Origin: Achromobacter sp. Bel
Lineage (GTDB): Bacteria > Pseudomonadota > Gammaproteobacteria > Burkholderiales > Burkholderiaceae_B
NCBI RefSeq assembly: GCF_012928505.1
Contig: NZ_JABBJN010000062.1
Coordinates: 1-34,497, forward strand
DNA: 34,497 nt
Direction: 5' to 3'
The position numbers and the translations under genes are program-made. How positions within the stretch are numbered: position 1 is the stretch's first letter; every line of letters starts with the position of its first letter. Under the pieces are notes generated by a model. It had not been told where the DNA came from. It did no database searches and was given only the letters and a program-made list of their open reading frames with translations. Shown piece after piece: positions 15,671 through 22,805 of the stretch.

Positions 15671-16339
15671 GTGAATAACGTTGTCGGATTGAACCAAGCC
15701 CAAGCGGCCACGATGCTGAAGTTGCAGGACCACTTGAACAGCATGATCAATCCCGACTGGATCAACGGCGGCGCCCGTTTCCTGCGCGCCGCATTCGTCG
15801 AATCCGCGGAAGCCCTGGAGCACTACGGCTGGAAGTGGTGGAAGAAGCAGACCATCGACCTGCCCCAGGTCCAGATGGAACTGGTCGACATCCTGCACTT
15901 CTACCTGTCCCATACGATCGTCGAGGCTGGCGGCCAGCGGGATGGCGCCGCCGCGGCGCTGGTGGCCGACCTGGCCACGCCGCCCTCGGTGCTGCTGGAC
16001 GGCAAGGCCTATGCGCTGAACGGCCTGCCCGTGCCGGAACTGCTGGAACTCATCGGCGGCCTGGCCGTCTGCGGTCGCGCCAGCTACAAGGTGCTGGAAC
16101 AGACCATGACGGCATGCGACATGACCTGGAACGACGCCTACACGCAATACGTGTCGAAGAACGTGCTGAACATCTTCCGCCAGCAGCATGGCTACAAGGA
16201 AGGCACCTACATCAAGATCTGGAACGGCGAAGAAGACAACGTCGTGTTGGCACGCCTGCTGTCGCAACTGGACCCGGCCAGTGCGGATTTTGCCGATGCG
16301 CTGAACCGTGAACTGGAACAGGCCTATTCGCGCCTGTAA
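15671..16339 (+). CDS. dUTP diphosphatase, all-alpha dimeric type (dUTPase_2)
   Basis: This enzyme hydrolyses dUTP (and often dUDP) to dUMP, keeping uracil out of DNA and feeding dTMP synthesis. It belongs to the all-alpha NTP-pyrophosphatase fold, not the trimeric Dut fold. Numbering from a GTG at 15665, the Mg-binding pattern is ESAE (46-49) and ELVD (72-75), with GWKWWKK between. Near the C-terminus YVSKNVLNIFRQQHGYKEG and KIWNGEEDN are hallmarks of this family. Two GTG starts exist; I chose 15671 because GGAG at 15662-15665 is then well placed, giving 222 aa. A strong intrinsic terminator follows. It may replace a trimeric dut, none of which follows coaBC here. Confidence 0.92.
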   Translation: MNNVVGLNQAQAATMLKLQDHLNSMINPDWINGGARFLRAAFVESAEALEHYGWKWWKKQTIDLPQVQMELVDILHFYLSHTIVEAGGQRDGAAAALVADLATPPSVLLDGKAYALNGLPVPELLELIGGLAVCGRASYKVLEQTMTACDMTWNDAYTQYVSKNVLNIFRQQHGYKEGTYIKIWNGEEDNVVLARLLSQLDPASADFADALNRELEQAYSRL

Positions 16340-16364
16340 GCCCCGCGCCCTGGCCAGCATGAGA

Positions 16365-16392
16365 AGCGCCGCATTGATGCGGCGCTTTTTTT
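16365..16392 (+). terminator. Intrinsic terminator after the dUTPase gene
   Basis: A 10-bp perfect stem (AGCGCCGCAT at 16365-16374 with ATGCGGCGCT at 16377-16386) is followed directly by a run of seven T (16386-16392), 25 bp after the dUTPase stop. This is a textbook Rho-independent terminator for the plus strand. Confidence 0.9.
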
Positions 16393-16437
16393 ACATGCGT
16401 GCAAGGTCGCAGGCGAAAGCAGGCGTGCAGCGCCCGG

Positions 16438-17550
16438 TCAACGCTGGCCGAAACGGGTCTCGCCGAACAGTTCCTTCAACTCGCGCGGCTGCGAACGCCA
16501 GTACTGGCGCGGCGCCGCCACCTGCCCGCCCAACTGCGCCGCCGCATGCCAAGGCCAGCGGGGGTCGTAGAGCATGCCGCGCGCCAGCGCGACCATATCG
16601 GCCTGCCCTTGCGCCAGGATGTCTTCGGCCTGCTGGGCCTCGGTAATCAGCCCGACGGCGATCGTGGGCATGCCGACCTTGCGCTTGATGGCTTGCGCGA
16701 AGGGCACCTGGTAGTTGGGCCCCACGGGGATCTTCTGCTGCGACGACACGCCGCCGCTGGAAACGTCGATGAACTCGCAGCCGCGCGCTTTCAGCGCCTG
16801 CGCGAAGGCCAACGTCTGTTCCAGGTCCCAGCCCCCCTCCACCCAATCGGTGGCCGATACGCGCACGCCCAGCGCCACGGAGGAAGGCGTGACCTCGCGC
16901 AACGCCTGGAAAACCTCCAGCGGGAACCGCATGCGGTTTTCCAGCGAGCCGCCATAGGCGTCCTGGCGCTGGTTCGACAAGGGCGACAGGAACTGGTGCA
17001 GCAGATAGCCGTGCGCCGCATGCAGTTCGATAGCATCAAAGCCCAGCCGGATGGCGCGGCGGGCGCTATCCACGAACGCGGCGCGCACGCGTGCCAAGCC
17101 GGCTTCGTCCAATGCATGGGGCGGCGGCTCGGACGCATTGTGTGCAATGGCCGACGGCGCCCAGCCCTGCCACCCGCCATCGGCGGGCGGCACCAGCTGG
17201 CCGCCGTTCCAGGGCGCATCGCTGGACGCCTTGCGTCCCGCGTGGCCCAGCTGGATGCCCAGCTTGATGGGGGAATAGCGGCGCACCGCCGCCACCACAC
17301 GGCCCAGGGCGGCCTCTGTCTCATCCGACCACAGGCCCAGGTCCCCCGGCGAGATGCGGCCATCGGGCTCGACGGCGGTGGCTTCGGTGAACAGCAGCCC
17401 GGCGCCCGACAAGGCAAGATGGCCCAGATGGATCATGTGCCAATCGGTGGCACAGCCGGCTTCGGCCGAGTATTCGCACATGGGGGCGATGACGATGCGG
17501 TTGGCAAGCGGGACGTTGCCGACCGCCGTGGGACTGAACAGATGACTCAT
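16438..17550 (-). CDS. NADH:flavin oxidoreductase, Old Yellow Enzyme family (YqjM/XenA-like)
   Basis: This FMN-dependent ene-reductase reduces activated C=C bonds or nitro groups using NAD(P)H. The 370-aa TIM barrel shows IAPMCEYSA with Cys25 and Tyr27, which marks the YqjM/XenA (thermophilic-like) subclass, LGHAGRKAS near residue 102, and the substrate-binding His177/His180 in ELHAAHGYLLHQFLSP, followed by the conserved YGGSLENRMRF. A GGAGG lies 7 nt before the ATG. It is a single gene between the dUTPase terminator and the ABC operon. The natural substrate is unknown; xenobiotic or stress-derived enals and quinones are typical. Confidence 0.95.
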   Translation of the reverse strand: MSHLFSPTAVGNVPLANRIVIAPMCEYSAEAGCATDWHMIHLGHLALSGAGLLFTEATAVEPDGRISPGDLGLWSDETEAALGRVVAAVRRYSPIKLGIQLGHAGRKASSDAPWNGGQLVPPADGGWQGWAPSAIAHNASEPPPHALDEAGLARVRAAFVDSARRAIRLGFDAIELHAAHGYLLHQFLSPLSNQRQDAYGGSLENRMRFPLEVFQALREVTPSSVALGVRVSATDWVEGGWDLEQTLAFAQALKARGCEFIDVSSGGVSSQQKIPVGPNYQVPFAQAIKRKVGMPTIAVGLITEAQQAEDILAQGQADMVALARGMLYDPRWPWHAAAQLGGQVAAPRQYWRSQPRELKELFGETRFGQR

Positions 17551-17644
17551 GCTGGGGCCTCCGGGCCATTGGACGCCACAGCATAGCGCCCCCCGCCGGC
17601 GCCCATCCCAATCCCAACTTCCCCGTCAGGGTCAAACCGCGCCG

Positions 17645-18415
17645 CTACTGGCCTTCGATCACGCTATCCAGGAACTGGCGCGTGCGCGGCTCTTTCGGCT
17701 GGCTGAACAGCACAGAGGATTCGGCGTCCTCGACGATGTTGCCTTCATCAAAAAACAACGTCCGGTCCGAACTGCGTTCGGCGAACTTCATCTGGTGCGT
17801 GACAATGATCATGGTCATGCTGCGGCGGGCGGACAAATCCCGCAGGATCTGCAGGATGCCGCCCACCAGTTCGGGATCCAGCGCGGAGGTCACTTCGTCG
17901 AACAGCATGATCTCGGGGCACATGGCCAACGCGCGGGCGATGCCGACTCGCTGCTTCTGCCCGCCGGACAATTGGGCGGGGTAGACGTCCAGCTTGTCGC
18001 CCAGGCCCACCATGTCCAGGTATTCCACGGCGCGTTCCCGCGCCTGGTCCTTCGGCAGGCCCATCACATGCACCGGCGCTTCCATCGCGTTGCCCAGCGC
18101 CGTCATGTGCGGGAACAGGTTGAAGTGCTGGAACACCATGCCGATCTTGCCGCGCACGCGGCGCAGGTGTTCGGAATTGGCCCCCACCGGACGGCCCTGC
18201 TCGTCCTTCCACATCGATTGCCCGTCGACCTCGATATCGCCGCTGGTGGGCGGGTCCAGCGTCATCAGCACGCGAAGCAAGGTGGACTTGCCCGAGCCCG
18301 ACGGGCCGATCACCGCCACCGTCTGGCCCGCCGGGATCTCCAGGTTGATGCCACGCAGCACTTCCAGCTCTCCGTAGCGCTTGTGCAGGTTCTTGATGTT
18401 CAAGCTGGCGCTCAT
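17645..18415 (-). CDS. ehuA: Ectoine/polar amino-acid ABC transporter ATP-binding protein (EhuA-like)
   Basis: This is the ATPase that drives the import system encoded just upstream. The 256-aa protein shows Walker A GPSGSGKST (37-45), the Q-loop (GMVFQHFNLFPHMT), the signature LSGGQKQRVGIARAL, Walker B IMLFDEVTSALDP and the switch THQMKFA. It has the extra insert after strand 4 (WKDEQGRPVGANSEHL) seen in the EhuA branch of the polar amino-acid subfamily. Its ATG overlaps the stop of the EhuD-like permease gene by ATGA (18412-18415), so the genes are translationally coupled. It is the last gene of the four. Confidence 0.9.
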   Translation of the reverse strand: MSASLNIKNLHKRYGELEVLRGINLEIPAGQTVAVIGPSGSGKSTLLRVLMTLDPPTSGDIEVDGQSMWKDEQGRPVGANSEHLRRVRGKIGMVFQHFNLFPHMTALGNAMEAPVHVMGLPKDQARERAVEYLDMVGLGDKLDVYPAQLSGGQKQRVGIARALAMCPEIMLFDEVTSALDPELVGGILQILRDLSARRSMTMIIVTHQMKFAERSSDRTLFFDEGNIVEDAESSVLFSQPKEPRTRQFLDSVIEGQ

Positions 18416-19083
18416 CGTTTTCCTCCATATCGTTGCAGGCGGGCCTCCATGCCGCGCACGCCCCACGCCGCCACCAGGCTCAGCGCCAGGAACAGCAGGC
18501 CCACCAGCGTCAGGGGTTCGGTGTACCGGAACGTCGCGGACCCGATCATCTTGCTTTGCTGCAACAGCTCCACCACGGTGATGGCCGACAGCAGCGGCGT
18601 GTCCTTGAACATCGCCACCAGGTAATTGCCCAGCGCCGGCACCACGGGCGGGATGGCCTGCGGCAGCACCACGCCCACCGCCGTGCGCCAGCGCGACATG
18701 TTCAAAGCGGTGGCTGCCTCCCACTGCCCGCGCGGAACCGCCTCGATGCCGGCGCGGTAGACCTCGGCGCAATAGGTCGCGTAGTGCACGCCCAACGCCA
18801 CGATGCCGGTCGTCAGCGGCGACATCTTCGCCCCCGTCAACGGCAGCACATAGAACAGGAAATACATCTGCACCAGCAGCGGCGTGCTGCGCACGAACTC
18901 GATCACGAACGCCGTGGGCAGCGACACCATGCGCAGGCGCGAGCGCCGCAGCATCGCCAGCACCAGACCCAGCGTGACCGCCACCAGCATGCCCAGCACC
19001 GTCGCCTGGATGGTGATGACCAGCGCGGAACCCAGCGTGGGCAGGATTTCCAGCGCGAAAGACCAATCGAATACCGGTGTCAT
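18412..19083 (-). CDS. ehuD: Ectoine/polar amino-acid ABC permease (EhuD-like)
   Basis: This inner-membrane permease of the HisM/GlnP type has five membrane segments and the EAA loop (ALNMSRWRTAVGVVLPQAIPPVVPALGN) that docks the ATPase. Length 223 aa. FVIEFVRSTPLLVQMYFLFYVLP is the conserved start of the transmembrane domain. The ATG overlaps the EhuC-like stop (ATGA, 19080-19083) and its own stop overlaps the EhuA start. The pair with EhuC, rather than a single permease, agrees with the EhuABCD layout. Specificity rests on the binding protein. Confidence 0.88.
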   Translation of the reverse strand: MTPVFDWSFALEILPTLGSALVITIQATVLGMLVAVTLGLVLAMLRRSRLRMVSLPTAFVIEFVRSTPLLVQMYFLFYVLPLTGAKMSPLTTGIVALGVHYATYCAEVYRAGIEAVPRGQWEAATALNMSRWRTAVGVVLPQAIPPVVPALGNYLVAMFKDTPLLSAITVVELLQQSKMIGSATFRYTEPLTLVGLLFLALSLVAAWGVRGMEARLQRYGGKR

Positions 19084-19733
19084 CGGACGCGGACCCTCCG
19101 CTCAAGCAGACGCACGCCCGCCGTGATCAGCAAGGCCACCGCGAAGTACAGCAGCAGCATCAGGCCGAAAATTTCAGTGGTGCGCAGCGTTTCGCTGCGC
19201 AGCAACTGGCCACGGAAGGTCAGGTCGGTGATGGTGATCAGCGACACCAGCGCCGTGTTTTTCATCAGTTCGATCAGCAAGTTGCCGGCGGGCGGCAGCA
19301 TGGCGGGAACCGCCTGCGGCACGACGATGCGGCGCATGATCTGCGCGCGCGTCAGGTTCAACGCCAGGCCCGCCTCGCGCTGGCCTGGCGGTACGGCGCG
19401 GATGGCGCCGCGCACCACTTCGGCCCCGTACGCGCCGGCGTTCAACGCCAGCACCACGATGCCCACCAGCATGGCCGGCAGTTGGACGCCGAACAGCGGC
19501 AGCACGAAATAGAACCAGAACAGCTGCACCAGCGCCGACGTGCCCCGGAAGACCTCGACATAGATCGACGCCAGCCAGCGCACTGGCCGGACGGACGACA
19601 GACGCCCGATGCCCGACACCAAGGCCAGGGGCACCGCCAGCACGACGGCGCCTGCCATGATTTGAAGCGTGACGGCCAACCCTTCCAGCAAGGGCGGTAC
19701 CAGCTCCGCGATGTGCTCTGAAACGAGTTGCAT
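19080..19733 (-). CDS. ehuC: Ectoine/polar amino-acid ABC permease (EhuC-like)
   Basis: This is the second permease of the heterodimer, 217 aa, with about five membrane segments. IYVEVFRGTSALVQLFWFYFVLP and the EAA loop around LALNLTRAQIMRRIVVPQAV are typical, and the C-terminal membrane segment is followed by a basic tail (ERRVRVR). It starts 9 bp after the binding-protein stop and overlaps EhuD by 4 bp. The assignment to EhuC rather than to another amino-acid permease rests mainly on the neighbouring binding protein and gene order. Confidence 0.88.
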   Translation of the reverse strand: MQLVSEHIAELVPPLLEGLAVTLQIMAGAVVLAVPLALVSGIGRLSSVRPVRWLASIYVEVFRGTSALVQLFWFYFVLPLFGVQLPAMLVGIVVLALNAGAYGAEVVRGAIRAVPPGQREAGLALNLTRAQIMRRIVVPQAVPAMLPPAGNLLIELMKNTALVSLITITDLTFRGQLLRSETLRTTEIFGLMLLLYFAVALLITAGVRLLERRVRVR

Positions 19734-19742
19734 CGGCGCCCC

Positions 19743-20657
19743 TTACTTGCCGGCGCAGAGCTTCGCGGCGGTCATGCCCTGGGGCTGCTCCTTGTCGGTG
19801 AAGCCGAAGGGCGCCACGAGTTTCTTGTGCTCGTCGGTGCCGATGTACTTGGCCAGCTCCGCATTGAAGGCATCTGCGAAGGCCTTGTCGTCGGTGCGGA
19901 AGGCATAGGCGCCGTAGCCGCGCACGTCCTTGCCGTCGATCACCGGGTCCGTGAACGGATCGGCCTTCTCCAAGCCGCTGCCGGCCTGCGCCTTGCCCAT
20001 CAGGTCGTTGACGGTCAGCCCGGTGGCGGCGTAGGCGTCGGCCCGGCCGGCCTGCACGCCGGACAACGCGCTGACGGCGTCCGGAAACACCACGACCTGG
20101 CCCGCCGGGACCCGCGCTTTCTCGGCGTATTCGCCTTCGATTGCCCCCACCACCACGCCCAGCTTGGCGTCGGGGTTCTTCACCACGTCTTCATAGCTGT
20201 GCAGATTCTTGGGATTGCCCTGCTTGACCAGGAACGCCTGGCCCACCCCATAGGTCGGGTCGGAGAATGCCACCTGCTGGCAGCGCTCGGGCGTGACGTA
20301 CATGCCGGCCGCGATGATGTCGAAACGCTTGGCGGCCAGGCCGGGAATCAGGGAGCCAAATTCGGTCAATACGCCTTCCACTTCGTTGATGCCCATGCGC
20401 TTGAGCACCACGCGGGCGATCTCGACGGATTCGCCCGTGACCTTGGCCTCTTTGCTGTCCATGTAGGCAAACGGCGCCTCGTTGGCATAGCCGATGCGGA
20501 CCTTGCCGGCGGCCTTGGCCGCCTCCAGCGTGTTCGTGGCGCCCGTCGGCGCGCCGCCCGCCACCGGCGCGGCTTTATCGGCGCCCGAGTCGGAACACGC
20601 GGCCAACACGCCCAGGCTCAGGGCCAACAGCAAGCGTCTGGATCGGAACAAGGTCAT
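19743..20657 (-). CDS. ehuB: Ectoine/hydroxyectoine-type ABC substrate-binding lipoprotein (EhuB-like)
   Basis: This solute-binding protein delivers its ligand to the permease pair. It has a lipoprotein signal with lipobox LAAC (Cys21), so LspA would process it and it would be membrane-anchored. The mature part shows VRIGYANEAPFAY, VEGVLTEFGSLIPGLAA, RFDIIAAGMYVTPERC and AFSDPTYGVGQAFLVK, which closely follow the EhuB family of rhizobia, including aromatic residues of the ectoine-binding box. The length is 304 aa. The ATG has GGGAGAAAA upstream. The order ehuB-C-D-A on one strand supports the call. No ectoine breakdown genes are in the window, so related solutes are not excluded. Confidence 0.88.
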   Translation of the reverse strand: MTLFRSRRLLLALSLGVLAACSDSGADKAAPVAGGAPTGATNTLEAAKAAGKVRIGYANEAPFAYMDSKEAKVTGESVEIARVVLKRMGINEVEGVLTEFGSLIPGLAAKRFDIIAAGMYVTPERCQQVAFSDPTYGVGQAFLVKQGNPKNLHSYEDVVKNPDAKLGVVVGAIEGEYAEKARVPAGQVVVFPDAVSALSGVQAGRADAYAATGLTVNDLMGKAQAGSGLEKADPFTDPVIDGKDVRGYGAYAFRTDDKAFADAFNAELAKYIGTDEHKKLVAPFGFTDKEQPQGMTAAKLCAGK

Positions 20658-20750
20658 GGATTTTTTCTCCCAAAATCTATTTGTTGGTGTATGGCTTCAC
20701 TAAAAATAATACGCTATTAAATGATTTCTATACGAATGATGCGGGCGTGA

Positions 20751-20774
20751 AAAAGCAGGCCTGAGCCTGCTTTT
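20751..20774 (-). terminator. Intrinsic terminator after the branched-chain-type binding-protein gene
   Basis: AAAAGCAGGC (20751-20760) and GCCTGCTTTT (20765-20774) form a 10-bp stem with a 4-nt loop; on the minus strand the stem is followed by five T. It ends the transcript of the gene at 20848-22014 before ehuB. The T-run on the plus strand makes it partly bidirectional. Confidence 0.85.
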
Positions 20775-20847
20775 AGGGACTGATGCCTATGGGACGTCAG
20801 TAAATGATACTAAACGTATACATTTCTATCGCCCCGCCTTGCGCGGG

Positions 20848-22014
20848 CTATTGCCCGCCCTGCTCGGCATAGGAGAACCGGCCGTTCTTGACGATGCCCA
20901 TCACGCGGGCGCGTTCGTCGAACCCTTGATGGTTGTCCTTCGAGATATTCAGCACCCCGTTGGGCACCACCAGATCGCGCGTGTTCTCCAGGGCGTCGCG
21001 CAAAGCCGCGCGGAACGCCGGCGTGCCGGGCTTGGCGCCCGTCTTCAGCGCCCGGGCCACCGCCGAATCCAGCAACATCCAGGCGCCATAGGCATCGCCC
21101 GCGAACTGCGTCAGCGTGTTGGCGCCGTACTGGCCTTCGTACTTGTCGGCAAACGCCACGGCCACCTTCTTGACCGGGTTGCTGTCCGGCAGCTCGCGGG
21201 CCACCACGCCCGGGCCGGTCGGGAACAAGGTGCCCTCGACGTCCTTGCCGCCGACTTGCAGGAATTCCAGCGTGCCGATGCCGTGGGTCTGGTAGATGGC
21301 GCCGGTATAGCCGCGCTCCAGCAGCGTTTTCTGCGGCAAGGCGGACGGCGTGCCGGCGCCGGCGATCAGCACCGCGTCCGGCTTGGCCGCGATGACCTTC
21401 AGCGTTTGGCCCACCACCGACGCGTCGGTACGCTGGAAGCGCTCCTCGGCCACGATTTTCAGGTCATCGCCCGCGGCGGCGGTGAACTCCTTCCACCAGC
21501 TGTCGCCGTACGAATCCGCGAAACCGATGAAGGCCACGTTCTTCAGGCCCTTCTTCTTCATGTCTTCGACCAGGACGGCCGCCATGAGCGAATCGTTCTG
21601 CGGCATCTTGAACGCCCAGGCGCGCTTGGGGTCGGACAAGGGTTCCACGATGACGCTGGAGGCGGCCAGCGCGATCATCGGCGTCCCGGTTTCAGCCAGC
21701 ACGTCCAGCCCGGCCAACGCGGCAGCCGTGGTGTTGGGGCCGACAATCGCGTCGACCTTGTCTTCGGACGTCAGCTTGCGCAGGTTTTTCACCGCTCGGC
21801 TGACGTCGGTGCCATCGTCCAGCACCACGTAACGGGCCGGTTCGCCGCCCAGCGTGTTGGGCCACAGGCGGATCGCGTTGTTGGTCTGGATGCCGATGGC
21901 GGCGGCGGGTCCCGTCGTGGACACGTCCACACCGATCACGACTTCGGCGTGGGCGGACAAAACGGGAAAGACCAGCGCGGCGGCGCAGGCGAAACGCAGG
22001 AAATGGCGTGACAT
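20848..22014 (-). CDS. ABC transporter substrate-binding protein, branched-chain amino-acid (LivJ/LivK) type
   Basis: A periplasmic binding protein of 388 aa with a Sec signal peptide (cleavage after AHA, residue 23). The mature domain starts VVIGVDVSTTGPAAAIG and shows AVKNLRKLTSEDKVDAIVGPNTT and GDAYGAWMLLDSAVA, typical of the type I periplasmic fold (Peripla_BP_6). Ligands of this family range from branched-chain amino acids and amides to aromatic acids. It stands alone: no permease or ATPase gene is adjacent, and a terminator follows. A livHMGF operon without its own binding protein lies 9 kb away and could be its partner, but this is a guess. The ATG lacks a strong Shine-Dalgarno sequence. 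Confidence 0.92.
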   Translation of the reverse strand: MSRHFLRFACAAALVFPVLSAHAEVVIGVDVSTTGPAAAIGIQTNNAIRLWPNTLGGEPARYVVLDDGTDVSRAVKNLRKLTSEDKVDAIVGPNTTAAALAGLDVLAETGTPMIALAASSVIVEPLSDPKRAWAFKMPQNDSLMAAVLVEDMKKKGLKNVAFIGFADSYGDSWWKEFTAAAGDDLKIVAEERFQRTDASVVGQTLKVIAAKPDAVLIAGAGTPSALPQKTLLERGYTGAIYQTHGIGTLEFLQVGGKDVEGTLFPTGPGVVARELPDSNPVKKVAVAFADKYEGQYGANTLTQFAGDAYGAWMLLDSAVARALKTGAKPGTPAFRAALRDALENTRDLVVPNGVLNISKDNHQGFDERARVMGIVKNGRFSYAEQGGQ

Positions 22015-22254
22015 GACAGCAGGCTCTTCGAGTTGAATGAAAGCGATGGCGCTATTTTGCCTGATGGGACTGGCGCGCTTCGGGCCGCCGTTACATCGAC
22101 TTGCCGTTGCGCACCGGTGGATTCCGCGCCCGCCCCCTGCGCTCGCCGTATCATCGACGATGCCGCCTCCGGCAACATGCACCGCCCGCAGCGGCGGATC
22201 GCATCCCTGCAACCGACGCGCCCGCGACGGCGCGCCCCCTCAACAGGAGTCACC

Positions 22255-22680
22255 ATGAAGAAAACCGCATCCGCCGCCTGGTCGGGCGATCTGAAGACTG
22301 GCAAGGGCACGATCTCCACGCAAAGCGGCGCGCTCAAGAGCCAACCCTACGGTTTCAATACGCGCTTCGGCGACACCCCGGGCACCAACCCTGAAGAACT
22401 GCTGGGCGCCGCCCATGCCGGCTGCTTCACCATGGCGCTGTCGAACATCCTGTCCGAATCCGGCATGGTCGCCACCAGCCTGGACACCAAGGCCGAAGTG
22501 ACGCTGGACAAAGTGGACGACGGATTCTCCATCACGGCCGTCCACCTGACGGTGGAAGCCGTCATCCCCGGCGCCACCGCGCAAGCCTTCGAGGAAGCCG
22601 CCCGCAAGGCCGAGACCGGCTGCCCGGTGTCGAAGGTGCTGAAAGCCAAGATCACCATGGACGCCAAGCTCAAGTCCTGA
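22255..22680 (+). CDS. OsmC-family peroxiredoxin
   Basis: OsmC/Ohr proteins reduce organic hydroperoxides with a pair of cysteines. This 141-aa protein shows Cys57 in HAGCFTMAL and Cys123 in TGCPVSKVL, the resolving pair, and PGTNPEELLGAAHAG upstream of the first. The sequence matches OsmC (general osmotically inducible type) rather than Ohr. An AGGAG 5 nt before the ATG supports the start. It is divergent from the binding-protein gene (240-bp gap) and followed by a 19-bp GC palindrome. Confidence 0.95.
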   Translation: MKKTASAAWSGDLKTGKGTISTQSGALKSQPYGFNTRFGDTPGTNPEELLGAAHAGCFTMALSNILSESGMVATSLDTKAEVTLDKVDDGFSITAVHLTVEAVIPGATAQAFEEAARKAETGCPVSKVLKAKITMDAKLKS

Positions 22681-22697
22681 TCGTTCCCTGCCCCTGA

Positions 22698-22716
22698 TGG
22701 CGCGCCCGGCGCGCCA
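22698..22716 (+). terminator. GC palindrome after the osmC gene
   Basis: TGGCGCGCC (22698-22706) and GGCGCGCCA (22708-22716) form a perfect 9-bp stem with a one-base centre, 17 bp after the stop. No T-run follows, so it is at best a weak or Rho-assisted terminator. Confidence 0.4.
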
Positions 22717-22752
22717 TTGGGCGCCCCTATCCCGGGCTTGCCCAAAATCAAT

Positions 22753-22799
22753 TTGACGGCCGGCGCACACTTCCGGAAAATGAGAACCATTCTCAGGAG
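22753..22799 (+). promoter_or_regulatory. mntH promoter with Fur box
   Basis: A -35 TTGACG (22753-22758) and a -10-like GAAAAT (22776-22781) are 17 bp apart. The 19 bp at 22776-22794 match the Fur-box consensus GATAATGATAATCATTATC at 15 of 19 positions, with perfect arms TGAGAA/TTCTCA (22781-22786 and 22790-22795). The box covers the -10 and start site and runs into the AGGAG Shine-Dalgarno (22795-22799), so a Fur-type metal-bound repressor would block transcription. Confidence 0.8.
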
Positions 22800-22805
22800 T
22801 GTCGC

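Noticed and set aside
20802..20825. Imperfect palindrome AAATGATAC...GTATACATTT upstream of the terminator
   Set aside because: It lies in the 3' region of the binding-protein gene, has a bulge, and I see no promoter that it would control.
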